Shown here piece after piece: positions 47,593 through 57,196 of a stretch of DNA of 64,000 bases. The position numbers and the translations under genes were made by a program. Source of the stretch: DATFDN01 sp963762525 (GTDB lineage: Bacteria; Pseudomonadota; Alphaproteobacteria; Acetobacterales; Acetobacteraceae); NCBI GenBank assembly GCA_963762525.1, contig CAVXKT010000003.1, positions 248,001-312,000 on the forward strand, in the 5' to 3' direction. The notes beneath the pieces are model-generated. The model had not been told where the DNA came from, did not search any database, and saw nothing but the letters and a program-made list of their open reading frames with translations. How positions within the stretch are numbered: the first letter of the stretch is position 1; each line of letters opens with the position of its first letter.

Positions 47593-48372
47593 ATGGGCAT
47601 CCTGAACCTGACGCCGGACAGTTTCAGCGACGGCGGCTCGTACCCCGACCCGGCGGCGGCGATTGCTGCCGGGCTCGCGATGCGCGATGCCGGGGCGGAC
47701 ATCGTCGATGTCGGCGGCGAGAGCACGCGCCCGGGCGCCGCGCCGGTGCCGCAAGACGCCGAGCAGGCGCGAATCCTGCCGGTGATCCTCGCTCTCGCCG
47801 AAGCGGGCGTGCTGGTGTCCGTCGATACCAGGAACGCCGCAACAATGGCGGCGGCGCTGGATGCCGGAGCGCGGATCGTCAACGACGTCTCGGCGCTGGC
47901 GCACGATCCGGAAGCGGCCGAGTTGCTGGCGAGGCGGGATTGCGCGGTGGTGCTCATGCACATGCGCGGCGATCCGGCGACGATGCCGGCGCATGCGATC
48001 TATTCCGATGTCGCGGCCGAGGTGACGGCGGAGCTGGGCGCCCGCATCGCCGTCGCCGAGCGGGCGGGGATCGTGCGCGAGCGGCTGATCCTCGATCCAG
48101 GCTTCGGCTTCGCCAAACGTGCATCGCACTCGCGGGCGTTGCTGCGGCATCTGCCGGTTCTGGCGTCTCTCGGCTTGCCGATCCTGGTCGGCCTCTCCCG
48201 CAAGAGCCTGATCGGCTCGCTGGCGAACGAGCCCGAACCGGCGCGGCGCGACGCCGCATCCATCGCCGCCGGCCTGTTCGCGCTCTCGCGCGGGGCGGCG
48301 ATCTTGCGTGTTCATAACGTTCTGGCAACCGTTCAGGCAATCCGGGTATGGAATGCTCTCGCCCGGGACTGA
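47593..48372 (+). CDS. folP: Dihydropteroate synthase
   Basis: A folate enzyme joining pterin pyrophosphate to p-aminobenzoate. From ATG 47593: MGILNLTPDSFSDGGSY, DIVDVGGESTRPGA, VSVDTRNAATMAAAL, IVNDVSALAHDPEA, LILDPGFGFAKRASHS, LVGLSRKSLIGSL, and the final ILRVHNV. The family usually has 15 or more residues before MGILN, and in-frame DRPRV just upstream fits that, but no start codon precedes it back to TGA 47503. The REP cluster occupies that position, so the true start is doubtful. Confidence 0.9.
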   Translation: MGILNLTPDSFSDGGSYPDPAAAIAAGLAMRDAGADIVDVGGESTRPGAAPVPQDAEQARILPVILALAEAGVLVSVDTRNAATMAAALDAGARIVNDVSALAHDPEAAELLARRDCAVVLMHMRGDPATMPAHAIYSDVAAEVTAELGARIAVAERAGIVRERLILDPGFGFAKRASHSRALLRHLPVLASLGLPILVGLSRKSLIGSLANEPEPARRDAASIAAGLFALSRGAAILRVHNVLATVQAIRVWNALARD

Positions 48373-48433
48373 AGGCTCTTCCCTCGGCCGAACCGGGGGG
48401 AGTAGATGCCCCGGACGGCAATGATACGGAGCG

Positions 48434-49807
48434 ATGATGACCAGCGCGCGGCGGCTTTTCGGCACCGACGGCATTCGCGGCACCGCCAATGCCGACCCGA
48501 TGACCGCAGAAATGGCGCTGCGGCTGGGTCAGGCGGCGGGGCTCATGTTCACCCGCGGCAGCCATCGTCATCGGGTGGTCATCGGCAAGGATACGCGGCT
48601 GTCCGGGTACATGATCGAGCCGGCACTGACTGCGGGCTTCGTCGGCGCCGGCATGGACGTGACCCTGGTCGGGCCGCTGCCGACGCCCGCCATCGCCATG
48701 CTGACGAGGAGCCTGCGCGCCGATCTCGGCGTGATGATCTCGGCTTCGCACAACCCGTTCGAGGATAACGGGATCAAGCTGTTCGGCCCCGACGGCTTCA
48801 AGCTCTCGGACGAGGCCGAGCGCCAGATCGAGGCGCTGATGGAGGCCGATCGCACCGCCCGTCTGGCCCGCCCACAGCATCTGGGACGCGCGGCGCGGCT
48901 CGACGACGCGCCGGGCCGTTATATCGAGGCGGCGAAGGCGACGTTCCCGCGCGGGCTGGTCCTGGACGGGCTTCGAATCGTGGTCGATTGCGCGCACGGC
49001 GCCGCCTACAAGGTCGCCCCGACCGTGCTGTTCGAGCTGGGCGCGACGGTGATCCCGGCGGGCGTCGCCCCGGACGGGTTCAACATCAACCACGGCTGCG
49101 GTTCGACCGTCCCCGATTTCATTTGCGCCCAAGTGCTGGCGCATGAGGCCGATCTCGGCATCGCCCTCGACGGCGACGCTGATCGGGTGCTGATCTCGGA
49201 TCAGCGCGGCGAACTGATCGACGGCGACCAGATCCTCGCCCTGATCGCTCGTTCCTGGCAAGCCAGCGCGCGGCTGCGCGGCGGCGGCGTGGTGGCGACG
49301 GTGATGTCGAATTTGGGTTTGGAGCGGTTCCTGGGCGGGCTCGGACTGGGGCTCGACCGCAGCAAGGTCGGCGACCGCTACGTGGTGGAGCGGATGCGCG
49401 AGCGCGGGCTCAATGTCGGGGGCGAGCAGTCGGGGCATCTGATCCTCTCTGATTTCGCCACCACCGGCGACGGGTTGGTTGCCGCCTTGCAAGTGTTGGC
49501 GGTGCTGGTCGAGCAGGGGCGGCCGGCGAGCGAGGTGTGCCGCGTGTTCCCCCGCTTGCCGCAGCTCTTACGGAACGTGCGCTATGCCGGGCCGTCGCCG
49601 TTGCGGACGGCGGCGGTGCAGGCCGCCGTGGCATCGGCCGAGGCGCGCCTGGCGGGGACCGGGAGGCTGGTCATTCGCGAGAGCGGCACCGAGCCGCTGG
49701 TGCGGGTGATGGCGCAAGCCGAGGACGAGGCGCTGGTCGCTTCGGTGGTCGGCGAGCTGTGCGCGAGCCTCGATCCCGGCGCCGCGCCGCGCGCCGACGC
49801 GGCGTGA
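48434..49807 (+). CDS. glmM: Phosphoglucosamine mutase
   Basis: A 457-aa enzyme converting glucosamine-6-phosphate to glucosamine-1-phosphate for peptidoglycan and lipopolysaccharide. Blocks: RLFGTDGIRGTANADPMT, the phosphoserine loop MISASHNPFEDNGIKLF, the metal loop IALDGDADRVLISD, the sugar loop NVGGEQSGHLI, and the phosphate loop IRESGTEPLVRVM. Its stop overlaps the thiD start (GTGA). Confidence 0.96.
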   Translation: MMTSARRLFGTDGIRGTANADPMTAEMALRLGQAAGLMFTRGSHRHRVVIGKDTRLSGYMIEPALTAGFVGAGMDVTLVGPLPTPAIAMLTRSLRADLGVMISASHNPFEDNGIKLFGPDGFKLSDEAERQIEALMEADRTARLARPQHLGRAARLDDAPGRYIEAAKATFPRGLVLDGLRIVVDCAHGAAYKVAPTVLFELGATVIPAGVAPDGFNINHGCGSTVPDFICAQVLAHEADLGIALDGDADRVLISDQRGELIDGDQILALIARSWQASARLRGGGVVATVMSNLGLERFLGGLGLGLDRSKVGDRYVVERMRERGLNVGGEQSGHLILSDFATTGDGLVAALQVLAVLVEQGRPASEVCRVFPRLPQLLRNVRYAGPSPLRTAAVQAAVASAEARLAGTGRLVIRESGTEPLVRVMAQAEDEALVASVVGELCASLDPGAAPRADAA

Positions 49808-50613
49808 GAGGGCTCGCCGGCCGCGTCCTCGTTATCGCGGGATCGGACTCCGGGGGCGGCGCGGGCATCCAGGCCGACATCAAGACGATCACCGCGCTGG
49901 GCGGCTACGCGGCGACCGCGATCACCGCGTTGACGGCGCAGAATACGCTCGGCGTCCAAGCGGTTTGGCCGGTGCCGCCGGACTTCGTGGCCCGGCAGAT
50001 CGAGGCGGTGCTCGATGACATCGGCGCCGATGCGATCAAGACCGGGATGCTGGGCGATGCCGCCACCGTTCTTCGGATTGCCGAGACGCTGGCCGCGCGC
50101 CCGCCGGTGCCGCTGATCGTCGATCCGGTGATGGTCGCCAAGGGCGGCGCCCGTCTACTGGCCGCCGATGCCCTCCCGGCCCTGAAGCAGTTGCTGCCGA
50201 TGGCCGCCGTGCTGACGCCGAACCTGCCGGAAGCGGAGGTGTTTTGCGGCACCGTGATCGGCGATTTGGCGGCGATGCGGGGCGCGGCAACCGAACTGCT
50301 CACGCTGGGTGCCCGGGCAGTGTTGCTGAAGGGCGGGCATTTGGCGGGCGAGTGGGTGACGGACGTGCTCGCGACCGCCGATGGCGTCGAGGAATTCGCC
50401 GCCCCGCGGATCGCCTCGCGGCACACGCACGGCACCGGCTGCACCTTGGCGAGCGCGCTCGCCACCGGGCTTGCCCAAGGGATGACGCTGCGAGAGTCGG
50501 TGTTGCGCGCCCGCGCCTATGTGCGCGCGGCCATCAGTGCCGCGCCGGGGTTCGGCGCCGGAAACGGGCCGCTCAATCATGCCGTTGCGGTCGAACCGAT
50601 GCGGGTGGAGTGA
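49804..50613 (+). CDS. thiD: Hydroxymethylpyrimidine/phosphomethylpyrimidine kinase
   Basis: A 269-aa ribokinase-fold enzyme of thiamine synthesis. GSDSGGGAGIQADIKTITAL and YAATAITALTAQNT are the substrate region; IKTGMLGDAATV, LIVDPVMVAKGGARLL, LTPNLPEAEVF and the catalytic THGTGCTLASALATGLA follow. The GTG start at 49804 overlaps glmM. No thiamine riboswitch is near; expression follows glmM. Confidence 0.94.
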   Translation: MRGLAGRVLVIAGSDSGGGAGIQADIKTITALGGYAATAITALTAQNTLGVQAVWPVPPDFVARQIEAVLDDIGADAIKTGMLGDAATVLRIAETLAARPPVPLIVDPVMVAKGGARLLAADALPALKQLLPMAAVLTPNLPEAEVFCGTVIGDLAAMRGAATELLTLGARAVLLKGGHLAGEWVTDVLATADGVEEFAAPRIASRHTHGTGCTLASALATGLAQGMTLRESVLRARAYVRAAISAAPGFGAGNGPLNHAVAVEPMRVE

Positions 50614-50617
50614 AGCC

Positions 50618-50790
50618 CTCACCCGGCGCGGCAAGGGCGCGCCGACCTCTCCCGCAAGCGGGAGAGATGAATGCACGCGCGTCCCCTCTGCACCCCTCCC
50701 GCTTGCTGGCGAGGGCCCGGGCGCGCGGCGCGCCTCTACACCTCTCCCGCTTGCGGGAGAGGTCGGCTTGCGAAGCAAGCCGGTGAGGGC
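50618..50790. repeat. REP-type palindromic repeats between thiD and the DUF2272 gene
   Basis: Units include CCTCTCCCGCAAGCGGGAGA near 50651, a diverged CCTCCCGCTTGCTGGCGAGG near 50695, and CCTCTCCCGCTTGCGGGAGA near 50742. The last unit ends in CCGGTGAGGGC, and its GTG serves as the likely start codon of the next gene. The flanking CCTCACCCGGCGCG element also occurs at the other clusters. Confidence 0.85.
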
Positions 50791-51639
50791 CGCGCTCCTC
50801 CTCGCCCTTCTCGCCGGCTGCGCCGGGCCCCGGATCCTTCGCCCGCCGGAGACTTCCGACCCGCGCGTGCCTCCCTTCGCGCGCGTGCCGTTCCAGCCGA
50901 TCACGCGCGAGGCGGTGGTCTCGATCGCGCTTCGCGAATGGCGCCTCTTCGGCGCCCCGGTGGACGACGACCCGCCCGGTAGCCGGCCGCCCGCCGCCGT
51001 CAAGCCCGAACGTGAGCCGGGACTCTGGCAGCGGGTCGGCGAGTATTGGTGGCTGGGCGTCGATAAGGACAGCAAGGAGGCCGCCTGGACCGGTCGGACC
51101 GACGGCCAGGGCGTCATCTTTCCGCCCGACGAGGACGGCGACTACGCATGGTCGGCCGCCTTCATCGGCTACGTCATGCGGATCGCCGGCGCCGGGCCGC
51201 GCTTTCCGTATTCGGAGGCGCATTCGACCTATATCGACATCGCCAAGGAGCAGAAGACCGGCCGGGCGTCGGGTTGGTTGCTGACGGCGGAGCGGCCGAG
51301 CGAGTTCTGCGCCGGGCCTCGGCGACCTGATCTGCTCGGGGCGCGCCTCGGGCCGCGATCTCACCTATGACGATTTGCCGGCGGGGCACTTCCCCGCACA
51401 CTGCGATATCGTGGTCGGAATTGCCCCGGGAACGATCGCGGTCATCGGCGGCAATGTCGATGACGCGGTGACGATGAAGCACGTGCCGGTCACGCCGCGA
51501 GGGCCGACTGGCGGACGCCCGGGGCATCCTCGATCCCCGCTATCCCTGGATGGTGGTCCTGCGCGTACTTTACCCGGAGGCCACGCCAGCCCCGGTGGCC
51601 GACCTCACCCCAGCCCGCCGACAATTCGCGGGCCGATGA
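50783..51639 (+). CDS. DUF2272 domain lipoprotein (two frame breaks)
   Basis: From GTG 50783: ALLLALLAGCAGPRILRPPE, a lipoprotein signal with lipobox LAGC, then FQPITREAVVSIALREWRLF, YWWLGVDKDSKEAAW and AWSAAFIGYVMRIAGAG, typical of DUF2272. Extra bases near 51313 and 51498 move the rest through two further frames (DLICSGRASGRDLTYDDLPA; HCDIVVGIAPGTIAVIGGN; LADARGILDPRYPWMVVLRV), ending at TGA 51637-51639. Repaired length about 284 aa. The DUF2272 family resembles amidase/peptidase-like cell-wall proteins, but activity is not established. Overlaps the convergent FemAB-like gene by 35 bp. Confidence 0.75.
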
Positions 51640-52640
51640 CGTTGGCGACCGGCAGCGGCAGCCGCTTCCAGGCGGCGATGAACAGCCGGTATTTCGGATT
51701 GAGCGGGTTGTGTTCGGGAATCGCTCGCCCGGGCCGCAGCTTGTAGCGGTAGTGGAGCGGCGTCGGCTCGAAGCCCCAATTCCGCTTGAACGCATGGGCG
51801 CCGGTGCCGAGCTTGCTGCGTCCGAAATCGAACAGCCGGCAGCCCCGTTCGGCGGCCCGTCGCATCACCTCCCAATACATGAAGTCGTTGCCCGCACGCT
51901 GCCGGGCCTGGTCGGTGCCGCCGCCGTAGTAAGGCAAAACCTCGTCGCGAAAATAGAAGTTGAGCACGGCGGCGATCGGTATCTCGCCGTCAACCACGGT
52001 CGTGATGTCGCATTGGTCACGGAACAACGCGACCAGAATCTCAGAAGTAGCGCCGGGAGAAGACGGGCGTGCCGAGATTGCGGACGCTCGCCGCATAGAT
52101 CGCATGCAGGCGCCGGAAGTCATGGCTCGCGTCCGACACCAGGCCGTTTTGGATAGCTTTGCGCACCATCGCCCGCTGTTTGCGCGGGATCGCCTTCATG
52201 TTGCGCTCGGTGTCGGCTTCAATGGGCTTGCGGAAGGTCTCGTACAGGGCTTCGCGCTCCACCCACTCGCGGGCCGGGACGGGGTCACGGAAGCGGAATT
52301 CGACCGCATCGGCCCGGCACCTGTCCATCCAGGTGCTGGCATAGGCTTCCAGCGCCGCCGCGCTCTCGGCGTCCACGGCGAGCGGCCCGCCATAGACGCA
52401 AAACGGTAGCGAGGTCAGGGTGTTGCCGAACAGCAGGCTGCGCACATGAGCGAGCGGGAGCACCCCGGTAATGGCGCCGTCCCGTTCGGCGAAGGCAAAG
52501 CAGGTGCGGTGTCCGAAGGCGCTTTCGATCACCGCTCGCCAAGCCGCCAGGTGGAAGAACGTCCCTTCGGGGTGTGCGCGCACGAACCCATCCCAGGCCG
52601 CCATGGCCCCCGGCACGAACGGTTTGACGGCGACTTCCAT
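51605..52640 (-). CDS. FemAB-like acetyl/aminoacyltransferase, XrtA/PEP-CTERM-associated type
   Basis: A GNAT-type fold of about 344 aa. The first part has VRAHPEGTFFHLAAWRAVIE, GHRTCFAFAERDGAITGVLP and MKAIPRKQRAMVRKA; after an extra base near 52043 it continues EILVALFRDQCDITTVVDGE, FYFRDEVLPYYGGG, DFMYWEVMRRAAERGCRLFD, FGRSKLGTGAHAFKRNWGFE and NPLNPKYRLFIAAWKRLPLP. This matches the FemAB-like proteins of exosortase/EPS clusters. No exosortase gene is in the window. It may modify a cell-envelope polymer. Confidence 0.82.
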
Positions 52641-52757
52641 CGCGGCACTCCCAACGGCGGATCGGTGATGGGGTCATTTTAACATCCCGGCAGTCCCGAA
52701 CGGAAGTGAAACGTTGGCGCCGCGAACCGCGCGCCATCAGCCGGCGTTTGCGACCGT

Positions 52758-53681
52758 ATGGCTCAACAGGAATCATCCTTCGTCGTCATCGCTGCGCTGA
52801 GCGCCAATATTCTGATCGCGGTCGCCAAGTTCGCCGCCGCGCTGTTCACCGGCAGCGCGGCCATGCTGAGCGAGGCGGTGCACTCCACCGTCGATAGCGG
52901 CAACGAGATCCTGCTGATGATCGGGCTGCATCGAGCCGATAAGGGGCCGGACGAGGCGCATCCCTTCGGTTATGGAATGGAAGTGTATTTCTGGGCCTTT
53001 CTGATGGCGGTCCTGATGTTCGGCGCCGGCGCCGGCGTCTCCTTCGTGGACGGCATCGACCAGATTCTTCACCCGGCGGAGATCGGCGAGGTTTGGGTGA
53101 GCTACCTCGTTCTCGGCGTCGCCGCGGTGGCCGAGGGCACATCCTGGGCCATCAGCGCCCGCGCCTTCGGCAAACGCCGACGCGGTCATGGCTGGCTGGC
53201 CGCAATCCGGCGCAGCAAGGACCCGAGCATGTTCGCCGTTCTGCTGGAGGACAGCGCGGCGCTGGTCGGCCTCGCGGTCGCCGCGTTGGGGATCGGCCTG
53301 AGCCAGATCCTGGCGAACCCGATCTGGGACGGTATCGGCTCGGTCGTGATCGCCGTGGTCCTGTTGATCACCGGCCTCACCCTGGCGCGCGAGTGCCATG
53401 GTCTGCTGACGGGCGAATTGGCGTTGCCGGAGCTGCGGCGTAGCATCGCCGAGGCGGCGCGGGCGCAGCCGGGCGTGAGCCGGTTGGGCGAGTTGGCGAC
53501 CCTGCAGGTCGGACCCGAGGCGGTTCTGGTCACGCTGAGCCTCGATTTCGAAAACCGGCTGAGCGCCGGCGAGGTCGAAACGGCGGTCAGCAACCTGGAG
53601 CGGCGGCTCAAATCGGACCACGCCGAGATCGCCCGGGTATTCATCGAAGCGCAAAGTCTGGCCTCTCCCGGCCGCACTTGA
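52758..53681 (+). CDS. Cation diffusion facilitator family transporter
   Basis: A 307-aa membrane transporter with about six membrane segments. The metal-site region reads SAAMLSEAVHSTVDSGNEIL and VLLEDSAALVGLAVAALG; DEAHPFGYGMEVYFWAFLMA is the loop between helices. The cytoplasmic C-terminal domain starts near GELALPELRRSIAEAARAQP. It exports divalent cations such as zinc or manganese by proton antiport; the ion is not certain. Divergent from the FemAB-like gene. Confidence 0.87.
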   Translation: MAQQESSFVVIAALSANILIAVAKFAAALFTGSAAMLSEAVHSTVDSGNEILLMIGLHRADKGPDEAHPFGYGMEVYFWAFLMAVLMFGAGAGVSFVDGIDQILHPAEIGEVWVSYLVLGVAAVAEGTSWAISARAFGKRRRGHGWLAAIRRSKDPSMFAVLLEDSAALVGLAVAALGIGLSQILANPIWDGIGSVVIAVVLLITGLTLARECHGLLTGELALPELRRSIAEAARAQPGVSRLGELATLQVGPEAVLVTLSLDFENRLSAGEVETAVSNLERRLKSDHAEIARVFIEAQSLASPGRT

Positions 53682-53730
53682 GCGGTTCCATATCCATATA
53701 GCACATTGACAAATCTCGGTTCTTCGCGTT

Positions 53731-53750
53731 GGCTGTCCACTACGACAGCC
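53731..53750. promoter_or_regulatory. Inverted repeat upstream of the PhyH gene
   Basis: GGCTGTC and GACAGCC form a perfect 7-bp inverted repeat with a 6-bp spacer, 36 bp before the PhyH start. A TTGACA at 53706-53711 lies just upstream, although no good -10 box is visible at the right distance. It could be an operator for a dimeric regulator or a short hairpin. No regulator gene is adjacent. Confidence 0.45.
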
Positions 53751-53785
53751 GTCGCGACAACAATCCGTACAGTGGGAGGGGTGGG

Positions 53786-54585
53786 ATGAAATCGCTTTCC
53801 CCGGCCGCGGTCCGTCACTATCGGGAACATGGCTACTATGCGCCGGTCCGGGCGCTCTCGAACCAGGAGGCCGGGGAGCTTCGACGCCACCTGGAGGCGT
53901 ATGAGCACGCCTGCGGCGGCCTGTCCGGGCCGCTGCGCCAAAAACCCCATCTGCTGTTCACCTGGCTCAACGACGTGATCCGCCATCCCGCCATCCTGGA
54001 CGCGGTGGAGGACCTGATCGGGCCGAACATCCTGTGCTGGGGCACCAGCTTCTTCACCAAGGAGGCGCGCGATCCGAGCTACGTCTCCTGGCACCAGGAC
54101 AGCACCTATTGGGGACTGGAGCCGCCCGACATCGTCACCGCCTGGCTCGCGATCTCGGAGAGCACGGTCGCGAATGGTGCGATGCGCGTCATTCCCGACA
54201 GCCACATCGGCGAACAGATGGCCCATCGCGATACGTTCGCGCGCGACAACCTGCTGAGCCGCGGCCAGGAAATCGCGGTCGAGGTGGACGGCGCGAAGGC
54301 GGTCGATCTGGTGCTGCAGCCGGGCGAGATGTCACTCCACCACGTGCGGCTTATCCATGGCAGCGAGCCCAACCCCTCGGACCGCCGACGCATCGGCTTC
54401 GCCATCCGCTACCTGCCGACCCATGTGCGCCAGACCGTCGGGAGACCGCGACTACGCGACGCTGGTGCGCGGCGCGGACGCCTTCCACAATTTCGAGCCG
54501 GAGGAGCGCCCGGACGCGGATCTTTCCCCGGCCGCCCGGGCCTTTCATGCGCGCGCTGACCGGCGCGCAGCAGGACAGGTGTTGA
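53786..54585 (+). CDS. Phytanoyl-CoA dioxygenase (PhyH) family protein (frame breaks near the end)
   Basis: Fe(II)/2-oxoglutarate dioxygenase fold: YREHGYYAPVRALSNQEAGE at the N-terminus, the metal motif SWHQDSTYWGLEPP (HxD), NGAMRVIPDSHIGEQMAHRD, and the distal His with LHHVRLIHGSEPNPSDRRR. The frame breaks near 54438; the end continues as RDYATLVRGADAFHNFEPEE and, after a second break near 54555, ends at TGA 54583-54585. Repaired length about 265 aa. The substrate is unknown. It precedes a transporter and a PLP enzyme on the same strand. Confidence 0.8.
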
Positions 54586-54621
54586 TGCGCGACACCGGCC
54601 GCGCGATGTATAAAGGCGGGC

Positions 54622-55917
54622 ATGAGGATGCCACGGCAGAATGTCCGCTGGACCGTCGTCGGCGTTGTTGTTCGTCGGGCGGCATGATCAACTACCTCGA
54701 CCGCTCCGCCATCGCGGTCGCCGCACCCTTTCTCACCAGGCAGCTCTCGCTAACCCCGTCGCAGCTGGGCTGGGTGTTCAGCGCCTTCTTCTTCGGCTAC
54801 GCGGCGTTCTGCTTTGTCGGCGGCTACTGGTCCGACCGGATCGGCGGTCGCAACGTGTTCGGCGTCGCCTCCGTCGTCTGGTCGCTGTTCTGCGGCCTGA
54901 CCGCGCTTCGTGTTCAGCTACGCCTCACTGCTGGTCGTGCGCATTATCTTCGGCATGGGCGAGGGGCCGTACGGCTCGGCGACCAACAAGCTGGTCAGCA
55001 ACTGGTTTCCACGTCGCCAGCACGCGAGCGCGGTGGGCTGGGCGAACGCGGGCACGCCGCTGGGTGGCGCCATTGCCGGACCGATCGTCGGCTTTATCGC
55101 ACTATGCCCATGGCTGGCGGGTCGCCTTCATCGTGATTGCGATTCATCGGCCTGTGCTGGGTCGATGGCCTGGATGCTGATCGTGACCGAGCGGCCGGAG
55201 CAGCACCCGCGCACGAGTCCCGAGGAACTGGCCGAGATTGCCGCTGATCCGGAGGTGCCGAGTGTCGGGGGGAATGTGCACCTAAGCCGGCTGCTCGTCC
55301 GTCCAGCCGTGCTATCCACAGCCTTCGCCTTCTTCGGCTACGCCTACATCCTCTATTTCTTCCTGTCCTGGTTCCCGAGCTATCTGACGATGCAGCAGCA
55401 TCTCAGCATCAAGTCGATGAGCTTCGTGAGCGCGATTCCGTGGCTACTCGGCTTCATCGGGCTCGCCGGTGGCGGGATGGTGTGCGACGCGATCCTGCAC
55501 CTGACCGGCAATCCGATCCTGTCGCGCAAGATCGTGCTGGTTGGCGGGCTGCTGATCGCCGCCGCCTGCGTGGCGCTGGCGGGCGAAGTCGGCAGCGTCG
55601 GCTCGGCGGTCGCGCTGATGAGCGTCTCGGTGCTCTTCATGTATCTGACGGGGAGCACCTACTGGGCGATCATCCTCGACACGATCGAGAAGGCCCGGGT
55701 CGGCGGTGTCAGCGGTTTCGTGCACCTGATCGCCAACCTTGCCGGCATCGTAGCGCCGGCGGCGACCGGCTACATGGTACAGGCGAGCGGCTCCTTCACC
55801 AGCGCCTTCGTGCTGACGGGCGCAATCGCGGTGATCGGCGCGCTGGCGGTCGTGGTGTTCGTGCGCCCGCCGGCGAATTTGGCCCCGGTGCTGCGCCCCG
55901 CCGTGTCGAGCATCTGA
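54622..55917 (+). CDS. MFS transporter, ACS-like family (four frame breaks)
   Basis: A 12-helix permease of about 431 aa, similar to anion:cation symporters for sugar acids: GMINYLDRSAIAVAAPFL, LGWVFSAFFFGYAAFCF, GGYWSDRIGGRNVFG, IIFGMGEGPYGSATNKLVSN, AVGWANAGTPLGGAIAGPIV, then a second half with FFLSWFPSYLTMQQHLSIKS and WLLGFIGLAGGGMVCD. Frame breaks lie near 54665, 54905, 55105 and 55150; after repair the family pattern is continuous. It likely moves the substrate or product of the neighbouring enzymes. Confidence 0.78.
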
Positions 55918-56059
55918 ACGACCGCCCCGGGTGGGCATCGCCAATTCGGGCGCCTCCCGGCCAGCGGAGGCGCGCGCACCGCCGAGCACAATCCCGAATA
56001 TCTCCTCCCGGCAGGCATCCGTCTTGAGCCGGGTGCGTCTGCCGTCCACATTGCTTGCC

Positions 56060-57181
56060 ATGGTTGCGGCCTATCTCGATCCGCGCACGAACGAGACCTT
56101 CCCGCTCACCGCGCCGCGCTGGCGCGGGCCGAATGGTCCGCTGCTGCTGACGCCGTTGCCTGGGATCGATCGCACCGCGATCGACGGCGCGACGCGGAGC
56201 CTGTGGCGATACCGGGCGGCGCTGCCGATGGCCGTGTCCGAGCCGATCACGCTGGGCGAGGGCGGCACGCCGCTGCTCGCGCGCACGCTGCACGGCGCCC
56301 CGGCGTTGCTGAAATGCGAATGGATGATGCCGACCGGCAGTTTCAAGGACCGCGGCGCTTCGGTCATGCTGTCGCTGCTGCGTGCAGGGGGGGTGCGCGC
56401 GGTGCTCGAGGACAGCTCGGGCAACGGCGGCGCCGCCATCGCCGCCTATGCCGCGGCGGGCGGCATGACGGCGACCATCTTGACCCCCGAGTTGACCGCC
56501 GCGGCCAAAACGGTGCAGGCGCGCGCCTACGGCGCCACCGTGGAGCTGGTGCCGGGGACGCGGCAGGATACGGCCGAAGCAGCGATCCGCCGCTCCGAGC
56601 AAATCTTTTACGCCAGCCATAATTGGCATCCCTTCTTCCTGCACGGCACCAAGACGCTGGCCTATGAGCTGTGGGAGGATTTGGGCTTCAGCGCCCCCGA
56701 CAACGTCATTGTCCCCTGCGGGGCGGGATCGAACGTGCTGGGATTGGAGATCGGCTTCTCCGAGTTGCTGCGGGTCGGCGAGATCACGGCGCTGCCGCGG
56801 CTGTTTGCGGCGCAGCCGGCGAACTGCGCGCCGATCGCGGCATCCTTCATCGCCGGCGAGCGGGTCGATCCGGAGATTCGGCCGACGATCGCCGAGGGCA
56901 CCGCGATCGCGCGGCCGATCCGGCTCGCCGAGGTTCTGGGGGCGTTGCGCGAGACCGCCGGCGGGGCGGTGATGCTGTCGGAGCAGGAGATCGCCGGGGC
57001 GACGCTCCAGCTTGCGGGGATCGGGGTTTACGTCGAGCCCACCGCGGCCCAGGTCGCGGCGGCCTTCGGCAAGCTGCTGGGCACCGGAACAATCACCCCG
57101 GCACAGCGCACGGTCCTGGTGCTCACCGGCAGCGGCCTCAAGGCCACGGGTCGGATCGCCGAGTTGGTGGCGAGGGGGTAG
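56060..57181 (+). CDS. Threonine synthase-like PLP enzyme
   Basis: A 373-aa fold-type II PLP enzyme. The PLP lysine is in MPTGSFKDRGASVM; EDSSGNGGAAIAAYAAAGG is the phosphate/Asn region, followed by VPCGAGSNVLGLEIGFSEL, and TGSGLKATG near the end. The N-terminus MVAAYLDPRTNETFPLTAPR is shorter than in classical ThrC. It may be threonine synthase or a related beta-eliminating/replacing enzyme. It follows the transporter gene after about 140 bp. Confidence 0.82.
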   Translation: MVAAYLDPRTNETFPLTAPRWRGPNGPLLLTPLPGIDRTAIDGATRSLWRYRAALPMAVSEPITLGEGGTPLLARTLHGAPALLKCEWMMPTGSFKDRGASVMLSLLRAGGVRAVLEDSSGNGGAAIAAYAAAGGMTATILTPELTAAAKTVQARAYGATVELVPGTRQDTAEAAIRRSEQIFYASHNWHPFFLHGTKTLAYELWEDLGFSAPDNVIVPCGAGSNVLGLEIGFSELLRVGEITALPRLFAAQPANCAPIAASFIAGERVDPEIRPTIAEGTAIARPIRLAEVLGALRETAGGAVMLSEQEIAGATLQLAGIGVYVEPTAAQVAAAFGKLLGTGTITPAQRTVLVLTGSGLKATGRIAELVARG

Positions 57182-57196
57182 CGGGCGGCCGGGGCG

